From: Turnera subulata | Taxonomy: Eukaryota > Streptophyta > Magnoliopsida > Malpighiales > Passifloraceae | Direction of reading: 5' to 3' | DNA length: 64,000 nucleotides | NCBI GenBank assembly: GCA_028386065.3 | Contig: JAKUCV010007402.1 | Coordinates: 1 to 64,000 of the forward strand | In this document: in pieces, positions 12,535 through 26,700 of the stretch | Numbering within the stretch: the stretch's first letter is position 1 | Layout of the letters: every line of letters starts with the position of its first letter | Notes under the pieces: model-generated | The model's input: the letters and a program-made list of their open reading frames with translations, nothing else | Database searches by the model: none | What the model was told of the DNA's origin: nothing | Made by a program: the position numbers and the translations under genes

Positions 12535-13760
12535 TCATCGCCTCTGTGCTTTCCTCCGTCTAGACTCAGCCTTCTGCCATCTCCTTCTAGGGACCAATTT
12601 ACTCTTGGGTTTCAACTTGATCTCTGGCGAGAACTTGTAATTAGGATCCCGCATTCGCGCTTGTATATCCTTGAAGAACTCCATATTCAACCTCTTAGGC
12701 CCTCCCTGTCTAAGCTCCTCATATTCAGGCCCAGACACTACATTCTCAAAAGCCCCAATCAAAATGTCGATATCACTCATAACTTCCCACACATTCGTGT
12801 ACCGCCCATCGGGCCCTTTCTTCAGCTTCTTCAAAGCATTCTCCACCGCGAGCTTCCTCGCTTGCTTCCCCGGAGACAGCTCTTCCGGCTCGGTCTCCGC
12901 CTTCAACAGCTCCGAAATCGTCCTGTACTTGGGCTTTTCCTCGAACTCGAACAATTTATCTATGTACTTATCGCTGGCCTCGTTCGGGTAGGCTTCGGTG
13001 GGGATATCGTCGTCGTCGTCGCCTTCGTCGCCGGTCCACAAAGTCTTCTCCTCGTCACTATCTGACCACACACTGTATAGCTCGTCGCTGTCGTTGGCGT
13101 CGATGAGGGAGGAGCGCTGCTTCGCCTGCTGCCTCGCCTTGCGTATCTCTTTCGCGAGGCGGGCCTTTTCGCGTGTTTTGGGATCGGGGTCGTGGTCGTC
13201 TTCGGCTTCGTCTTCGCTTCCTGTCCATAGACAATCATCGTCGTCGGCGTCTTCCATTTGTTTCTTCCAGGCTTCCTTGAAGTCATCGTCTCCCGGTTTT
13301 ACGCTTCCGAATAGATCGTAATGCTTGTCTCTGTTGCGAGCGTATGATCGCGACGCTGTAGGAAATCAGATGTGATGGGAGTGAAGGGTCCATAATTTGT
13401 GTTCTTCTTTGAGGAATTTTAACAAACACTTATACCACGCTATTAGTAACATGCATAAAAGAGCTCACCTTGAAAACTTGGCCAAAACCCGGCGGTAATA
13501 TGATGTCTTGAATAGTTTGAGGCAGATTGAAGAGGAGTTTCTAATCTGGAAAAGAGGCAAACCAATAGTGCTATCTCAGGTTTTGCAAGTAAAAAAGGAA
13601 GAGAAAACAGCTTACGTTCTATTTCGTAAAGCAAATATGCACGAGTGAAAGAGCGAGGAAAGCAGAAAGTGAGTGACCTTGGAGAAGGTCTTGATGGAAA
13701 ATGAGATTTTGAGATTCTGTATGCGGAGGAAAGGCGGGAAGCCAACAACCTTTGAGCCAT
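12535..13760 (-). CDS. Unrecognised acidic protein, probably organelle-targeted, 2 exons
   Basis: Exon 1 is 13760-13616 and exon 2 is 13355-12535: 321 codons plus stop, with a phase-1 GT-AG intron (donor GTAAGC, acceptor CTACAG). The first ~48 residues (MAQRLLASRLSSAYRISKSH...) are rich in Arg, Ser and Leu with only a couple of acidic residues near their end, as in a mitochondrial or plastid transit peptide. Then comes YARNRDKHYDLFGSVKPG, a strongly acidic middle with two related WTG/D-E clusters, and a lysine-rich C-terminal third ending in a basic tail (RRRWQKAESRRRKAQRR). The basic tail suggests RNA or ribosome contact; this is inference only. An earlier donor at 13677 would leave the frame out of phase with this acceptor. 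I do not recognise the family, although the open frame is long and clearly coding. Confidence 0.75.
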
Positions 13761-14631
13761 CTTTGCCCTTTAGTGGTGGACAATGGGATCCAATTAATTG
13801 CGTTTTTATATGACCCAAATGAAACAGTTTTAGTTGCTTAACTGGGCAGGCAACCTACAGCCTCCTCCTACCAAAGAATCATAAAAGCTAGAGATCGAAT
13901 AACCTTATATCGATGCAGAGGTAAATGGATTTTGTTTTCTCGAGAGGCATCATCAAATAAACACTTCGCTCCTCTTTTGGTTTCGATCATCTCTTCCTCG
14001 AGCAGAAGTTATAACTTTGATTCGTCGACATTACCCGAGGGGACTTAACTGCTTTGTCCCACTGCCCGGTTTGAACAAAACTAAAACGTTTCCACGTTTA
14101 AGGCGGTCTATACCGAGTACTGATTTGTTCACCTTCTCCAACTGCTTCAAGGAAATTTATACAGAATTTGAAATACATAGTATTTCGGGTAACAATTTTT
14201 TTTTACCAAAAAAATCGAGTGTCAGCGCAAATGCTAAGAGGCACTAGCTCTCCACTTCACAATTCACATGCCGTGACGAGGTGAGGAAGGAATGGTTTTC
14301 ATCACTAATGAAGAACTAGCGAGGTGTTTGTATTCACATCTTTTACTAGGTTAACCATGTTACCTGTTTTCACTAGATAGGTAGAAACAACAAAATTACA
14401 TATGTACACAAACTGTACCAATATCAACTACAACGCCCCTATGGATCCCAAAAAAAAGAAAAACTTACAACACCGATGATTCAATGAGAGCTTCAAAGAC
14501 TCTCACTTACACAATCACACTAATGTAATATATTTTGCATGGAGGAGATTAATTTCTAAAGAACAAGGCACAATCTCACAGCCTGTAGGCTGAACTGAAG
14601 AACATAAAGACTCATTTGGCAATGTTTCTTC
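13761..14631. other. Intergenic spacer
   Basis: About 870 bp between the start of the acidic-protein gene and the AAR2 stop codon, both on the minus strand. It should contain the promoter of the former and the 3' UTR of the latter. The frame at 14017-14247 has no recognisable features. Confidence 0.55.
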
Positions 14632-17600
14632 CTAAGCCGTCCGCCCATCATCTTGGTAAGAGTCGTCCATAATCTCAACTACCGGAGCAAACTGCATTAA
14701 AATTAAAGCGAGATAGAATTAGGAGAGCGCCATGTTCCCCTTCAAAATACTTGAGCACTAGTAAACTCACCTCATCGTCTTCCTCGAAGTACAATCCATC
14801 AACTGCACTACTCTGCTGAAACTCCCATCCCAGATTGCTCTCAAGCAGCTCTTTCAGTTTCCTAGTCTGTAAGAGTTGAAAGAAAAATAAGATCCTTCAT
14901 AGGAAACGAATTCTTTAAACCGATAGCAGCCAGCACATACTAAAATGTTCCTCTTGTACCAATGCAGGCCATCATTGTTTAGATCGGTATACCAGTCAAA
15001 TATAAGAACAAATAACGATTAACATAGAGAACTATGCATAACATACGCACCCATGTCAAAAGATCTCCATCAACCACTGAGGCATCTTGCACCAACGAAA
15101 AGAAATCCTGCAATTACACAATGTTTAATAAATGTTCCATTAATATGAACTGTATAAACCGGTCCACCATTTTCAAAAATAAGTTGGTAATCTGTAAACC
15201 AAGGTTAGGAGAAGCAATTGGATTCACAAGTAGATGAGAAGATTCAACAAGTGCATGTTATCATCATTGAAGCCACTTGTATCTGAATGCCAAACTAGAT
15301 CAACAAAATTCTGATGCAAAAAGATACCTTGCAAAGTCGGTGCAAAAAGCTATCGGCAGAGAACCACGACTCATCCAATAATGATGAACCTGCGCCATGG
15401 GCTTCTGCCTTGTCTTTCTGAAGTCCATATTTCAGTTGGTAGTAGATAACCCTCATGAACTGTGAGAATTTGTAAGGAGCCACTAATCAGTAGAGCTAAG
15501 ACACAGAAAGTAATGCTACAATTAACACATGACTATGCAAGAAAAACATTGGACACAAAAGATAACCAGTTTCCTATACTAGAGTATCTCTGTAAGTTCT
15601 TTTTTTATTATCTGTGTTTCTACAAGTTCACAGGCAGCAGTTTTCACACAAGCCAGTATAACAGATAACATGATCTAATATCATCACACGCCCAAAGGGA
15701 CAAGTAAGCACAAAACTAGAACAACATAGCCACATGAGAAAAAGCTATTAAATAGGGCATGATAAGTTCTGCAAAACAAAAACAAAGACAAAGCTGCAAT
15801 TTGACAAAAATTACATAAGAGAGTGTCATGTGCGTAAACCCTAACTATATCTTACCTCAAACATCCATGATTACTACTGTTCAACAAACTAAAGAGGAAT
15901 TTCTAAATAAAAAGACTGCCAGAAGTTTACCTTTGTAAATAGTTGACTTCTAGTGTGAAAAGGCTGCATAAAAGTTCAATAGCCATCAGCATACAAGTAA
16001 AACTACTTAGCAGGAAAAAAAGAAAAGACATACAAAGCGTACAAGTAGCAAAAATGGATGCTATGATTTTTCATTTAAGAAAAAAATCTGAAACAGGAAT
16101 TTTTAGATAACATAGATAAGAAATCAGCATGCTCAAGTTGTCATTCTCTTGGAATCCAGATGATTAAAGATAAATATATCAGCTTGAAGATGCAAAAATA
16201 AAATAGTGGCTGCTCCTGGAGCCCAGCTGAACAACATATTTGTTTGAAACATCTAATTCCATTACAAGTAGTGGCATATCAGACAAGGGTGAACCCCCTT
16301 TTTGGCCAGCCATTGTACTGGTATCTTACAAGAGATGAAAAGCATGCAAGCCTTAATTTCTACTTCTATGATTTTTGCTTGGCCTACAATAATTGACACT
16401 CATGAAAGAACATGCAGTAAATTTGACTTTATCAAAGCAAACATACCAAAAAGAAAGCTTTTGGAATCTTAAGAATCCTCTGCCAACTAATACGGCTGAT
16501 GATTATCTTCTAAAATGAGTTTTCCAACGAAAAGTTTCCATAAAAAAGATGAAGAAGAAGATGGGAGAAAGAAGAAAACAAAGGAGAAAAGGAGTTTCCA
16601 CAAGACGAAAATAAGGAAGTATACTGTTTCAAGAACAGAAGTTACATACAAATAGTAACCAAAGGGTGCCAAAGATAAGGTTAGGTATCCACAGGGCTAT
16701 CTAACAGGACAGTAGTGTGTCATTCTCCCACAAAGAGGCAAGAATAAAGAAAGCAGAGTCAACTTGGTATTCAATATCAATTAATTGATAGGGCAACTAA
16801 ATGTTAAATCACTTACTGCTTTGATGCAACTCAATAAAAGGCTGGTCAAAGATTTCCACTGATAAAACGCATCAAGTGACTGTCCCATCTGCACAATTTA
16901 AATCAAGAGTTAGAAGAAACTGATAACATTAAGCAACTCGTAAACTGAACAAGCTACTTAGCCGCTCATACCAAAAATGCAATATACGCAAACTGCAGCT
17001 CTCCCAGAAGCAAGTCTTCAGAACCTCCATAATGTTTCACCAAAATGCTTTCTAACAGTTCTGTCTGGAGACAGCATAAAACTTCACGTTTTCAATTCAT
17101 ATTCAAAAGGTGATCAATAATATTAAGTATCAAAAGTTTCTGGAAGTTATACATTTCACTTGCCTTGTCAAGATTCAAAGAAGTAAGCTCTTCCTTACTC
17201 ATTCCTTTGCGTTTAATGAGATGAGGAATTGCTGTAAAATAGCAACCTCTCTTCTTGGAGTTATCAACAGAAGTTGGTGTTGAGAACTTGCTGGTCCTCA
17301 ATTGTTCGTCCAAAGCCCTCTCGTTGAGGGTTTTAGGGCCCCTTTTAAGCATCTCAGATTCACATGCGACCGTAATTTCTCCTCCAATGGGTTCTGCAAA
17401 GGAAATGAGTGACTCAACATGATTAACTGATGCAAAAGACACTATCACAGGGGAACCTAATAACTTAGGGAGCATCAGAACTGTGGAAGACAGTGTGTGC
17501 ACATTGAATTTGAAATCACTATCATTGTCAAAGCCTCCAACATCTTCAGTACAGCCCTGTCACTTGCGCATGACATTACATGGAAGTTAATGTGTTTAAG

Positions 17601-19510
17601 AACTTTGTCCACACAGGGTACTATAGTAGTATTAAAATCCTAGACACGTCATGCAAACCAGAATGATTGGGAAAACCACTGCATTTTCATACGATAATAT
17701 TCCACCTAAATCTATCACCACCTTTATTTGTTTCAGAGGAAAGAGCTAAGCATATAAAACGATGCCAGATATTACTTTTTTTTGCCATCCTTACAACTTT
17801 TTCTCCTCTTCAGTTTGCTACAGAACTTTGTATTTGCCATCATTTCAACATTTTCTCTTCTACAGTTTGCTACACACTTGCACTCAAATTCCAGTCATAC
17901 TGAAACTATTTTAATTATCTCACTTCTTGACTTTAGTCAACAGGAATTTTTTTAATTTAATAATTAAAAAGCTGCTTATCTGTTAGCCAATAAGGTGGAG
18001 AAACAGATCTCCATAAGCACTCTGCAACTACGTCACAGACAGTATTTTGTTCATGACAATTGAATTATATAGCAAAAGCAATATATAGAGTGCTTCGATG
18101 GATAGGGAGAAACATCATTTCTTTATTTGGAAGATTCATACTACAGATGATGCAAACCCACCTTGTCAACTGCTTACAAAGAGCCTAAACCAAAAATCCA
18201 AGACAACCAAGTTCCTGCTTCTACTCCACAAAAAAAAAAAAAAAAGGTTCCTGTTTCTAACTTTTAAACACCTCCCAATGCATGTTGCAAGCATAGACAA
18301 TGGAGTCTAATCAACCAAACAAACAAAACTGCTCACCAAATTAATGCAGATAGGCAGTAAAAAACAGTTAATAAGAAGAAAAAACCAAGAAGAAACAGTG
18401 AAATTGGTTCAAGAGAAAGAACAGAAAGACAAAGAGGAAGAACAAGTCCATGAAACAAAAAAAAAAACAGCAAATGAAAAGCATCACAAGTATTCTACCA
18501 CGAACTGAGAAGCGCACCATACCTAAGCGTTCAATGACATCCTTCGTGACGTAATTAGACAAGCGTTTCCAATCCCCATACTGGCTATGATTATAAGGAC
18601 CAAGATGTCTGTCAAATTCTAAGCTTTTAACTGCCTGGCTAAATCTCTCTTCCTTGGTGAAACAAAGCAGAGAACGTCAAAACAAACACACAAGGAAACA
18701 AAGTCAGGGATTTCACCAAACTTGCAAAATAGACAGAGAGAAGTTGCAATTTCATAACCACAATCCACATAATTAAGGGCAGCGGTTGAAATTGCAAACC
18801 TATATGAGTAAACATGAATTTTATACTATGGCTGGCATACATAGAAAATCACATCAAAATAACAACCTCTTCTTCCGATACTTTGACCAGTCTCTCCTCT
18901 AGTTGATCCCACCGACGAACAATCACCTGTTACCCAGCAACAACAAAAGAGTAATTAATCCTTAGCTTACAAAAATTTCACAGACTAAACCGCCTAAAAT
19001 TGTTAAGTGGATAAGAATACATTAAACGAAAAGATGTAGACTTCATACCTCTGACGGACCGGCATTGATGAAAAAGCCGGTAATTGGGGAGAACTCCTTA
19101 CCATCCCTGCTCAGGAAAAAAAAAGAAAATCCACCTTTTCACTCTTTGAGAAACCGTTATTAAGTTAAAAAATGAACAAACGAAAATAAATAAAAAAATA
19201 AAAACGAGAGCCATAACTAACCTGCTTGAAGAACTGTAGTAGACGAAATGAGGACCGGGAGGTATCATCTTAATCCCTTTGAAAGCGGGGCCAACAGTGA
19301 ACAACTGCAAAATCGCAAAATGAATCAACACGGAACAATCACCGCATACTTCAAACAGAGAAGAAGAAGAAGAAGAAAGGTAGCCGTTAAGGGAGAGAAC
19401 GAAACGGAAAGAACCTGAGTGTCGATACCGATGAGAGTGTACTGAGGGACGTCAATGAGAAGAAGTGAGGCTCCCTGCTTGACGAGCTCCAGCGCCGTCT
19501 CTGCATCCAT
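14632..19510 (-). CDS. AAR2: AAR2 family protein (U5 snRNP assembly factor), 13 exons
   Basis: Exons: 19510-19415, 19304-19222, 19106-19049, 18926-18867, 18652-18523, 17393-17164, 17064-16972, 16888-16817, 15963-15931, 15459-15328, 15107-15051, 14866-14771, 14691-14632. They sum to 1200 nt, 399 residues plus stop. In yeast and animals AAR2 binds PRP8 in the cytoplasm and holds off BRR2 until U5 snRNP matures. Hallmarks are the N-terminal LLLIDVPQYTLIGIDTQ, GIKMIPPGPHFVYYSSSSR and GPSEVIVRRWD (N-terminal beta domain, about residues 15-90), then EPIGGEITVACESE, LTSLNLDKTELLES and LLGELQFAYIAFLMGQS (helical C-terminal domain), ending in an acidic tail. All introns are GT-AG except intron 6, whose donor is GC (AAG then GCAAGT at 17163). 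Length is normal for plant AAR2 and no damage is seen. Confidence 0.96.
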
Positions 19511-20712
19511 GGTTTATTACCTAAAACGGTGAGATTTTAAGTTAAGAGGCTTTGTCTTTTTTTTTTTTTTTTCTTTCCAGTGGAGTTATGGTATCGAATT
19601 TGATTTCGGTGTTGGAAGGGTTTGGGAGAGGGAAAGGTGCGGTTGTGCGAAGCGAAGAAGTCCGGAAAGGTCTAAAAGGCGCGGGCCGTGCTTTCATATG
19701 TAATTTTGTAACCTTTGTTTATTGTCAGCAAAACTTTGGACGGAAGTGGCAATTTCCAGAAACTGCTAGCAGCATTCATCAAAAAAGAGAGAGAAAAAAA
19801 AAAAAGAAAACTCAGTTGTTTACTGGCAACTTGTTTTGCTTATTTCTACCAAAAAAAAAAAACTTGTTTTGCTTATTTTTCAAACGGCGATAATATGTAA
19901 GCCAATTTTGCTAAAAAAGAATGAACTGCAGCATGACTCGCAAAAAAAAAAAATGTAAGCCAGCAAAAAAAGGAATTTTTTAATGCAAATCCATGCCTTT
20001 ACTGTGGAATTTGGTTTATTTAGTTATTTATTATTTTTTTGGTTTAATTCCATCCTTCAACTTTAATAGTTGAATAAAATCCACCGGTCCGTTTTACCAT
20101 TCGTCGAATTCATCTTTCCATCAAATACTCATCCAACAATGACAGTTTACTACCACTAAAGCATATCCACGTATGATACCACATCATTCGATTTCATCCA
20201 GTGATAGACATTCTAATTTTCCTTTTCTTCACCTTCATTTATAACATTCAAACAGAAACAGGAGTATACTAATTCGCAGAACATTTTAATGCCAGCTAAT
20301 AGCACCTTTGTTGGTTAAATTCCTGCTTCAGCTTCAGAGACGATGAAGTTTTTCTCAACGGAGTTTTACTTGACATTAACAATCTAGCATGTTATACTAA
20401 ATCTTCGTCTTTTAGGTAGATAGTTTTTTTTTTTCTTTTCTTGATTTTAAGTCAAGACTGTATTTTGTTTAACAATCAAGTACAATTAAACTATATCAAT
20501 ACGGGGAAGAACAGAAATAACTTTATCGTGCCTCCTAAGTCCTAACCCGGCAAATCTTGCTTCTCCTTTGCCATTGGAAATGCTATCACCAATAGATTTG
20601 GCTTTTGATGGGGTGAAAAGAGAAAATAAAATGAAACGTAATACATGAATCAGATAAAATGAATCCATGTCATGATTATGATATTTTTGAGGTACACAAC
20701 ATAAGCATGTAA
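19511..20712. other. Intergenic spacer upstream of AAR2
   Basis: About 1.2 kb of A/T-rich DNA with T and A runs. It holds the AAR2 promoter (near 19511-19900) and the 3' UTR of the pyridoxal kinase gene. Frames at 19552-19900 are low-complexity Phe/Lys runs, not genes. Confidence 0.55.
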
Positions 20713-23700
20713 TCAGTATTTTTCAGCTTTGTAGGTGACTTGGGGATGGCGTATGTCATCCTGGCTTTGGATCAATCTAATCTCCAAACTGCTCGATTGC
20801 GGATCATATCCAGCTTTCTGATAGTCAGCAACCGTCCGCTGCAAAAGTGCCTGACGGTAACAATGAACAAAACAGCAATTAGTCCCCGACAAAGGTATCA
20901 CAACATACGCCACAGCTTCATCAATGATTCTTTATATTGAAGCCTTTTTCCCTTATTCATATTTTCATCTAGGGACAGGCTTCTCGCTTAGACTACCAAA
21001 TTCCTAGCTAGGACATGAACCAGAATCAGATCCATTATATCTCCAGTTCTCCACCAAGAGATAAAAAGCAGCTTATTTTATTCTGACATGCACCATTTTC
21101 CAGTCTGTATAATGAGATGATCCGCATTTCTCAGCTCCCAGTTGCTAAAGACAGCTCACAAAAAACAGAAGTGTACCTGCAAACTTGAAACAGCAAGCTC
21201 TGCTGCCCTGCTGAGGTCGTCAGGATATTTCTGTATGACAAGAAGAAGCGCAAGAGAAATCCAAAAAAAAATAAGATAAAGAGTAGCTGAGAATGGCATG
21301 TTAAGCTTAAACACAGAATATAATGAGAAGAATTACATTGCTCCATCCAAGTAAAAGTGCAGTCATCAAATCTCCTGTTCCCTGCAACCATCAAGGAAAA
21401 TTCAGATACAGATACATAAGGTTGCCCTCCTGCATACTGGCCAGTTCCTTTTTTTGTAATTTGTAGGCATCGTGGAGCATAAAGCATATCAACTGAAAAG
21501 CAAGAAAATTAAACAAATCTCACAACATTCTCATACATTAACGAGTGATATTAATGAGATTAGTTATTTTGTCCTTGGGTTGGGCTGTTAAGAAAGCACC
21601 TTGAATTCGCTGCTGTCGACTAAATTATGAAGAATTTCTTTTTTTTTTTAATTTAGAATGTTTTAGCACAAGGTAAAAGGCTTACTAATCCTGGTGGCAA
21701 TACCAGAAGCTGAAGGACAGCAACCATATGAAAAGCTTAATGCAGTACCCAGTCTCTTACCAAAATATTTGACGTTCCAAAACGGTCCACAAATTTTCAA
21801 GATTGTTATTTAGCAACATCAACCGAAATGCGTACATATCCACTTAGAGGAGTATGATAGTGCACGCGAATTTTCAAAATATATTATTCATAGCTTTTGA
21901 GTCTTAATTGATCTTAGTTTTATCTGATCAAGAGGTGTTTTTTTCCTTCTCAGCTACTATCAAGAATTGAACGGAACACAAGAAGGTAAATGGACAGCAA
22001 AACATTCAAAAAAGAGAGGGTGGTCATGTTGGGCATAATTTGAAAAGTACATAGTTTGACCCGGAACTAAAACCAGCAAAGTACGTCCACAACATGGCAT
22101 AAAAATAGGGATAGAATACATGTAATAAAATGCATAGAAAAAGGAAAAACCATAAGAACGAAAACATATAACTTTTTCTTTGAGCGGAAAGAGAGACTAC
22201 AAATGCTAGCTCAGCAGATGAGTCCAGATCATATAAAAGTAAACTGAGAAAACCTGAAAGAGCCCGAGACATACAATTCACACCCAACGGAGACAAAAAT
22301 TCAGAAAGAAACTTGTGTACCAATAAGGAAGACTTGCATACCGTAAAATATGCAGGAATTTTGGGTATCACAATCTTGAATTGCTCAGGAGATACGCCCT
22401 AGAAGAAAATTAACATAAACAAAAAGTTGACACTTAGAAACACTATATGATGGCAGAAATAATGGTTCTAGCAGCACAGTATCAAAAGTTTGCTAACGCT
22501 CTTAGCAATTGAGTTGTATTAAAAAGTTTTAGAGTCTTTATCTGAGACAAAAAAAATAGAAATATCATAGAGCTCACCTTTTCCTTTTGATAACTGCCAA
22601 TGAGGAGAAGAACTCCATCTATATTAATGCTTGTGAGTACAACCTGAGACCCACAAAAAGATATAGGTAAGAAAAAACAATGAAACAACCGGAAATAGTG
22701 CAACAACGCTTGCAGCTTATAGACAAGGTTATGGTACCAGTAGAATGCTTTAAAAAAGCAAGCACCAAAACTTCAGTTTAGAACATATCAATAGTGAACT
22801 GGAAAAACTCCCCTGAGTCCCTGAAAACCAAGGGGTTCTGAGAGGCCATACAATTAGTATGATCATCAATGACTTATTAATCAAGTATTACTCAACCATG
22901 AAACTGAAGAACGTCACTTGCAACAATATCTAACTTAATTGAGGTTGCTAATAGTGATGAAATTCAAATCACAAAGGCAAGACTACCGGAATATAAATAA
23001 GCATTGCAAGGCTGCAGAAAATTCAGGGAATCTGATGAAGTTCCAAGGTAAGAATGGAGAACAAACCTTTGAAGGTCCAGCGGCGTGAATAATGTTACAA
23101 GCTTCTCGACCATCTCTCTCAGAGACAATCCTGTATCAAGATCTTATCAGGACCACACGGTAGTGATAAGAAGCAAAAAAAAAGATATAATGGCACATTT
23201 TCTCTTTCACTGAAGTTAAGACGGATCTGAGGTTGCGGCAGCCAAAAGATCATGGTATTACAGAACGTGTGTTTGTACTCAATTGTGTCATTAGTTAAGC
23301 CACTGTTGTATGTATAAATGACAGAATAATAAATCATAGTAATTCCCTAGATGAGCTGATTATTCAGACTAATCTACTTCATAGATGTATTTGTGGACTT
23401 GATCACTAGAGCTGCCAAATGACTAACGCAATCTCCTAGACAAACAAGACAGACACCACAGAACTTGGATCAGATTGATAAAAAGTTTGCCACCAGACTT
23501 GGAAATCTTCATAGTGCTAGGGAACAATAGAGTTGCTCAATCCCTTAGTAAGTGATGCGGGGGTACTCAACAAATGGTTACTGGCTAGAGCCCACCAACT
23601 CAACCCCCAAAACAAGTTAAGGGGAACCAAAATAAAAGAGGCAGTCAGGATGAATTGAAAACGAGATGAGTAAAAATAAATGAAGCAGTCAGAATAAATA

Positions 23701-26700
23701 CACTGTACCAATTTTGACAATGGAAGTGTGCAACTAGTGGAGACATTGCAAATCAGCAAGGAAATAAAAGCATGGATTCATTAGCCTGGAGAATAATTCC
23801 ATTGACAGGGTAAAGCACAAAATTTTTCATTTGATCAAGGTTAACAGAACCATGCAAAAGGTATTCTTTTCTAAGGATCTCAAGCTCGGCTTCATCTATA
23901 AATTGAGAAAGTTATTCAATGGTGTCTAATGGTTTCTGTGTGAGGATTAACCTGAAAAACGTTTACAATAACTGGCCATTGTAAATTGTGCAACACTATT
24001 CACTCTCAGATTCGCAGACGTATGCATCAAACTATGCAATGAGGAAAAATAAATAAAAAGTAACAAACCCAAAATTGAAGATCAATAAATCGCATAAGTG
24101 AGTACTTCTAAATTGTTAGGTATAATAAAGTACCTTAAACCAGTCAATTGTTCAGCTTCAAACTGGTTAGGCGTCAACATTGTAGCCACAGGGATAACCT
24201 AACCAAAAAAAAACAAATAAAAGAGCATCACCAGAGTATCATCATGACTACACACAGTTTTATGCATGATCCAGCAAGCAAAGAGATCACCATAACATTA
24301 GATCAATGTAACAGTCAATGCTTGCTAAAGTGTTTCAATTCAAGTAGAGCATGTAAATCCCTGTCCCCAAAAGTACATGGCGTCAATTCACTTTATAAAC
24401 TCAGAATATTTTCAGAATGAAAAGCAAGCACTTCTACATACATAACACTTGGATTTGCTCACCTTCTCACGATATACTGCTACCAGTTCTGGAGGAACAT
24501 AGAGCTTTCCTTCATCACCCAGCACCGGGTCACAAACTAGGAAAAAGAAGCCACCTTCAAATTTCTGTTTCTATTTCTACAGAAGAGCAAAACTAGAAAA
24601 TAATACTAATAACCAGTCAAAGAAAGTTATAATAGCATTTTTATACTTATTAGGAAAATAAATCATTGATTTGATTAATTGTATGGTTTCCATAGCACTT
24701 TCAATGACAGCCTTAAGTCCTCAAAGAGGTCCGGAAAACTTAAATTGATTCCAATCAGGAAACGTGTATGAGTGCAATTCCTCCAGATGAATTATCACAC
24801 TCAAAATGTATAAACCAATTAATTCAAGCACATACTCACTTATATGTAAGTGCAGTGCAGACCAATGCCTAAAACTTCCTCATTGGTTCAAAATTTTCTG
24901 CATTGATTTTTGCTAGATATTGAAGAAATATTCTAACCAAAACATTTTTAAAAAATTATCTTAATATATATACAAAAAAAAAACTGAAAAAATATCAACA
25001 ATCTGGTCAAGTGAAGTTTGCTGGTCTCCTACATCTTTAACCCAGTGAAGTATGTTCAAGATATGAGTTAGGTAATCATTGAAGAAGGCCTCCAGTGTTG
25101 GTTCGCACATACTCTACAGCAGAGGAAAGGGCACGAATCTCTAGCATATTATGCATGCATTGCAGTCATTATTTCACACATAGCAACACTGCTCACATGT
25201 TAAAACATTAAAAAGTAAAAGAAGAAAAAGGTTATCTAAATGAATAACTGAGAACTCCAAACTCAATTTGATGAAACAAAAAACCTCACAAGGATGGGTA
25301 AACTGTAGAAGCTGAAAATCTACAAACAAAAGAACTGAAGAATATGGTGTTACAACATGAAGTTTCTGAATACATTTGCTTAAGTCCAATGTCATACCAT
25401 ACGTGAGTTTTGGGTTTATGGAGCGAAGCTTTTTCACAACTTCCAATATACTATCCAGAAAGGAAACAGAACCAATATAACCTGCAAATGTAACAGCATC
25501 AGTTACAATCCCATGAAATCGAACAGGAGGTTTCCAACTGACAGAAGTATGGAGTAAAAGCCAGGTAACAGCAATTGCTGTCACAATATGCAAACATCAA
25601 TGAATTTTCTCTTAATTTTTTGACAATCAGTGAATCTTCAGTTCCCTGCCCTTGCCAGGTCATAATGTCCTTTTTTACCTTCTGTTACATGAATATAAAC
25701 CCATTTACAAATGTGATGCTTCTATAATAGCACATAAGACAAGGCTTACAATGTCAGTAAAAGTGAAGCAATTGGATGGAGTATACCTGTTAATAAATGA
25801 GTATAGTACAATAAGTCATTTGCTTCAAGGCCTTCAATTAAATCCCATAGTTGTTGCCCATTCAGAACTTGGCCTTTGAAGGATGGGTATCCTGCCATTT
25901 TCAACATGATAAATATTAATTGAAAGAAGTTTGCAAGAAAATATACCTGAATTCATACAGATTGACAGATCAGATCGCACCGTATAACAGGAGTCAGATT
26001 TCTGCTGAGTGAAGTAAGATAAGCAGCTTGCCTGTGTGGTTTGAGAACTGCACTGAATTGATTGGATCCACATCATAGCCCAATAGTTGGAGAGGGAAAA
26101 CAGCTGACTTATTGCCAACATATCCCTAAAGGCAGATACATAATATGAATTCAGGGAATTGATTGCATCCACATGATAAACCACTATTCTTTCCCATTTT
26201 AACAATTTCATCATAATCATCATATTTATTAATCAAATGAATTAATTTTGTCAATTGTCAGGACCAGTCCAACATCAAATTATGCCTTTTTTCAAACTGA
26301 AGATATTACAACAATTTGATACATCAGCAGCATGCTGTGAAAGTATCAAAATCAACTAAAACATTGTGATGACGGTGTGAATAGCTCATAAGGTGGCCTC
26401 AAATGCTCTGCAACCGTATCAAACAAGCCACTCAGACTAAAAGCTTTAGCCGTTGGCAAATGTCAAGGGATGGTGTTATATTTTCGCACATTACAGATAA
26501 AAAGATCCGTCACATCACTTGTAAAGACAGCTAAGAAACACATTGCTAATTGGCAAAACAAGGCAAAACTTATGATCATGACAAAGAAGAACATTACGTT
26601 CAAAAGAAAAAGGAAAAGACAGAAGAAGAAACATTCAGATGCTAGGTCCGTAATGCCATATAAGCACTCCTGATATCACTAATACAACGAAAATTCCACT

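Noticed and set aside
12523..13321. Plus-strand frames of 106-180 codons
   Set aside because: They are antisense shadows of the coding exon on the minus strand.
13677..13678. Alternative donor for intron 1 of the acidic-protein gene (AAG then GTCACT)
   Set aside because: It would leave phase 2, which does not match the phase needed by the strong CTACAG acceptor at 13356; the donor at 13615 fits in frame.
13443..13760. Separate 105-codon gene
   Set aside because: Its first 48 codons are exon 1 of the acidic-protein gene and the remainder is intron after a good GTAAGC donor.
17092..17502. Separate 136-codon gene
   Set aside because: It contains exon 6 of AAR2 plus read-through into both introns; the conserved part is bounded by splice sites.
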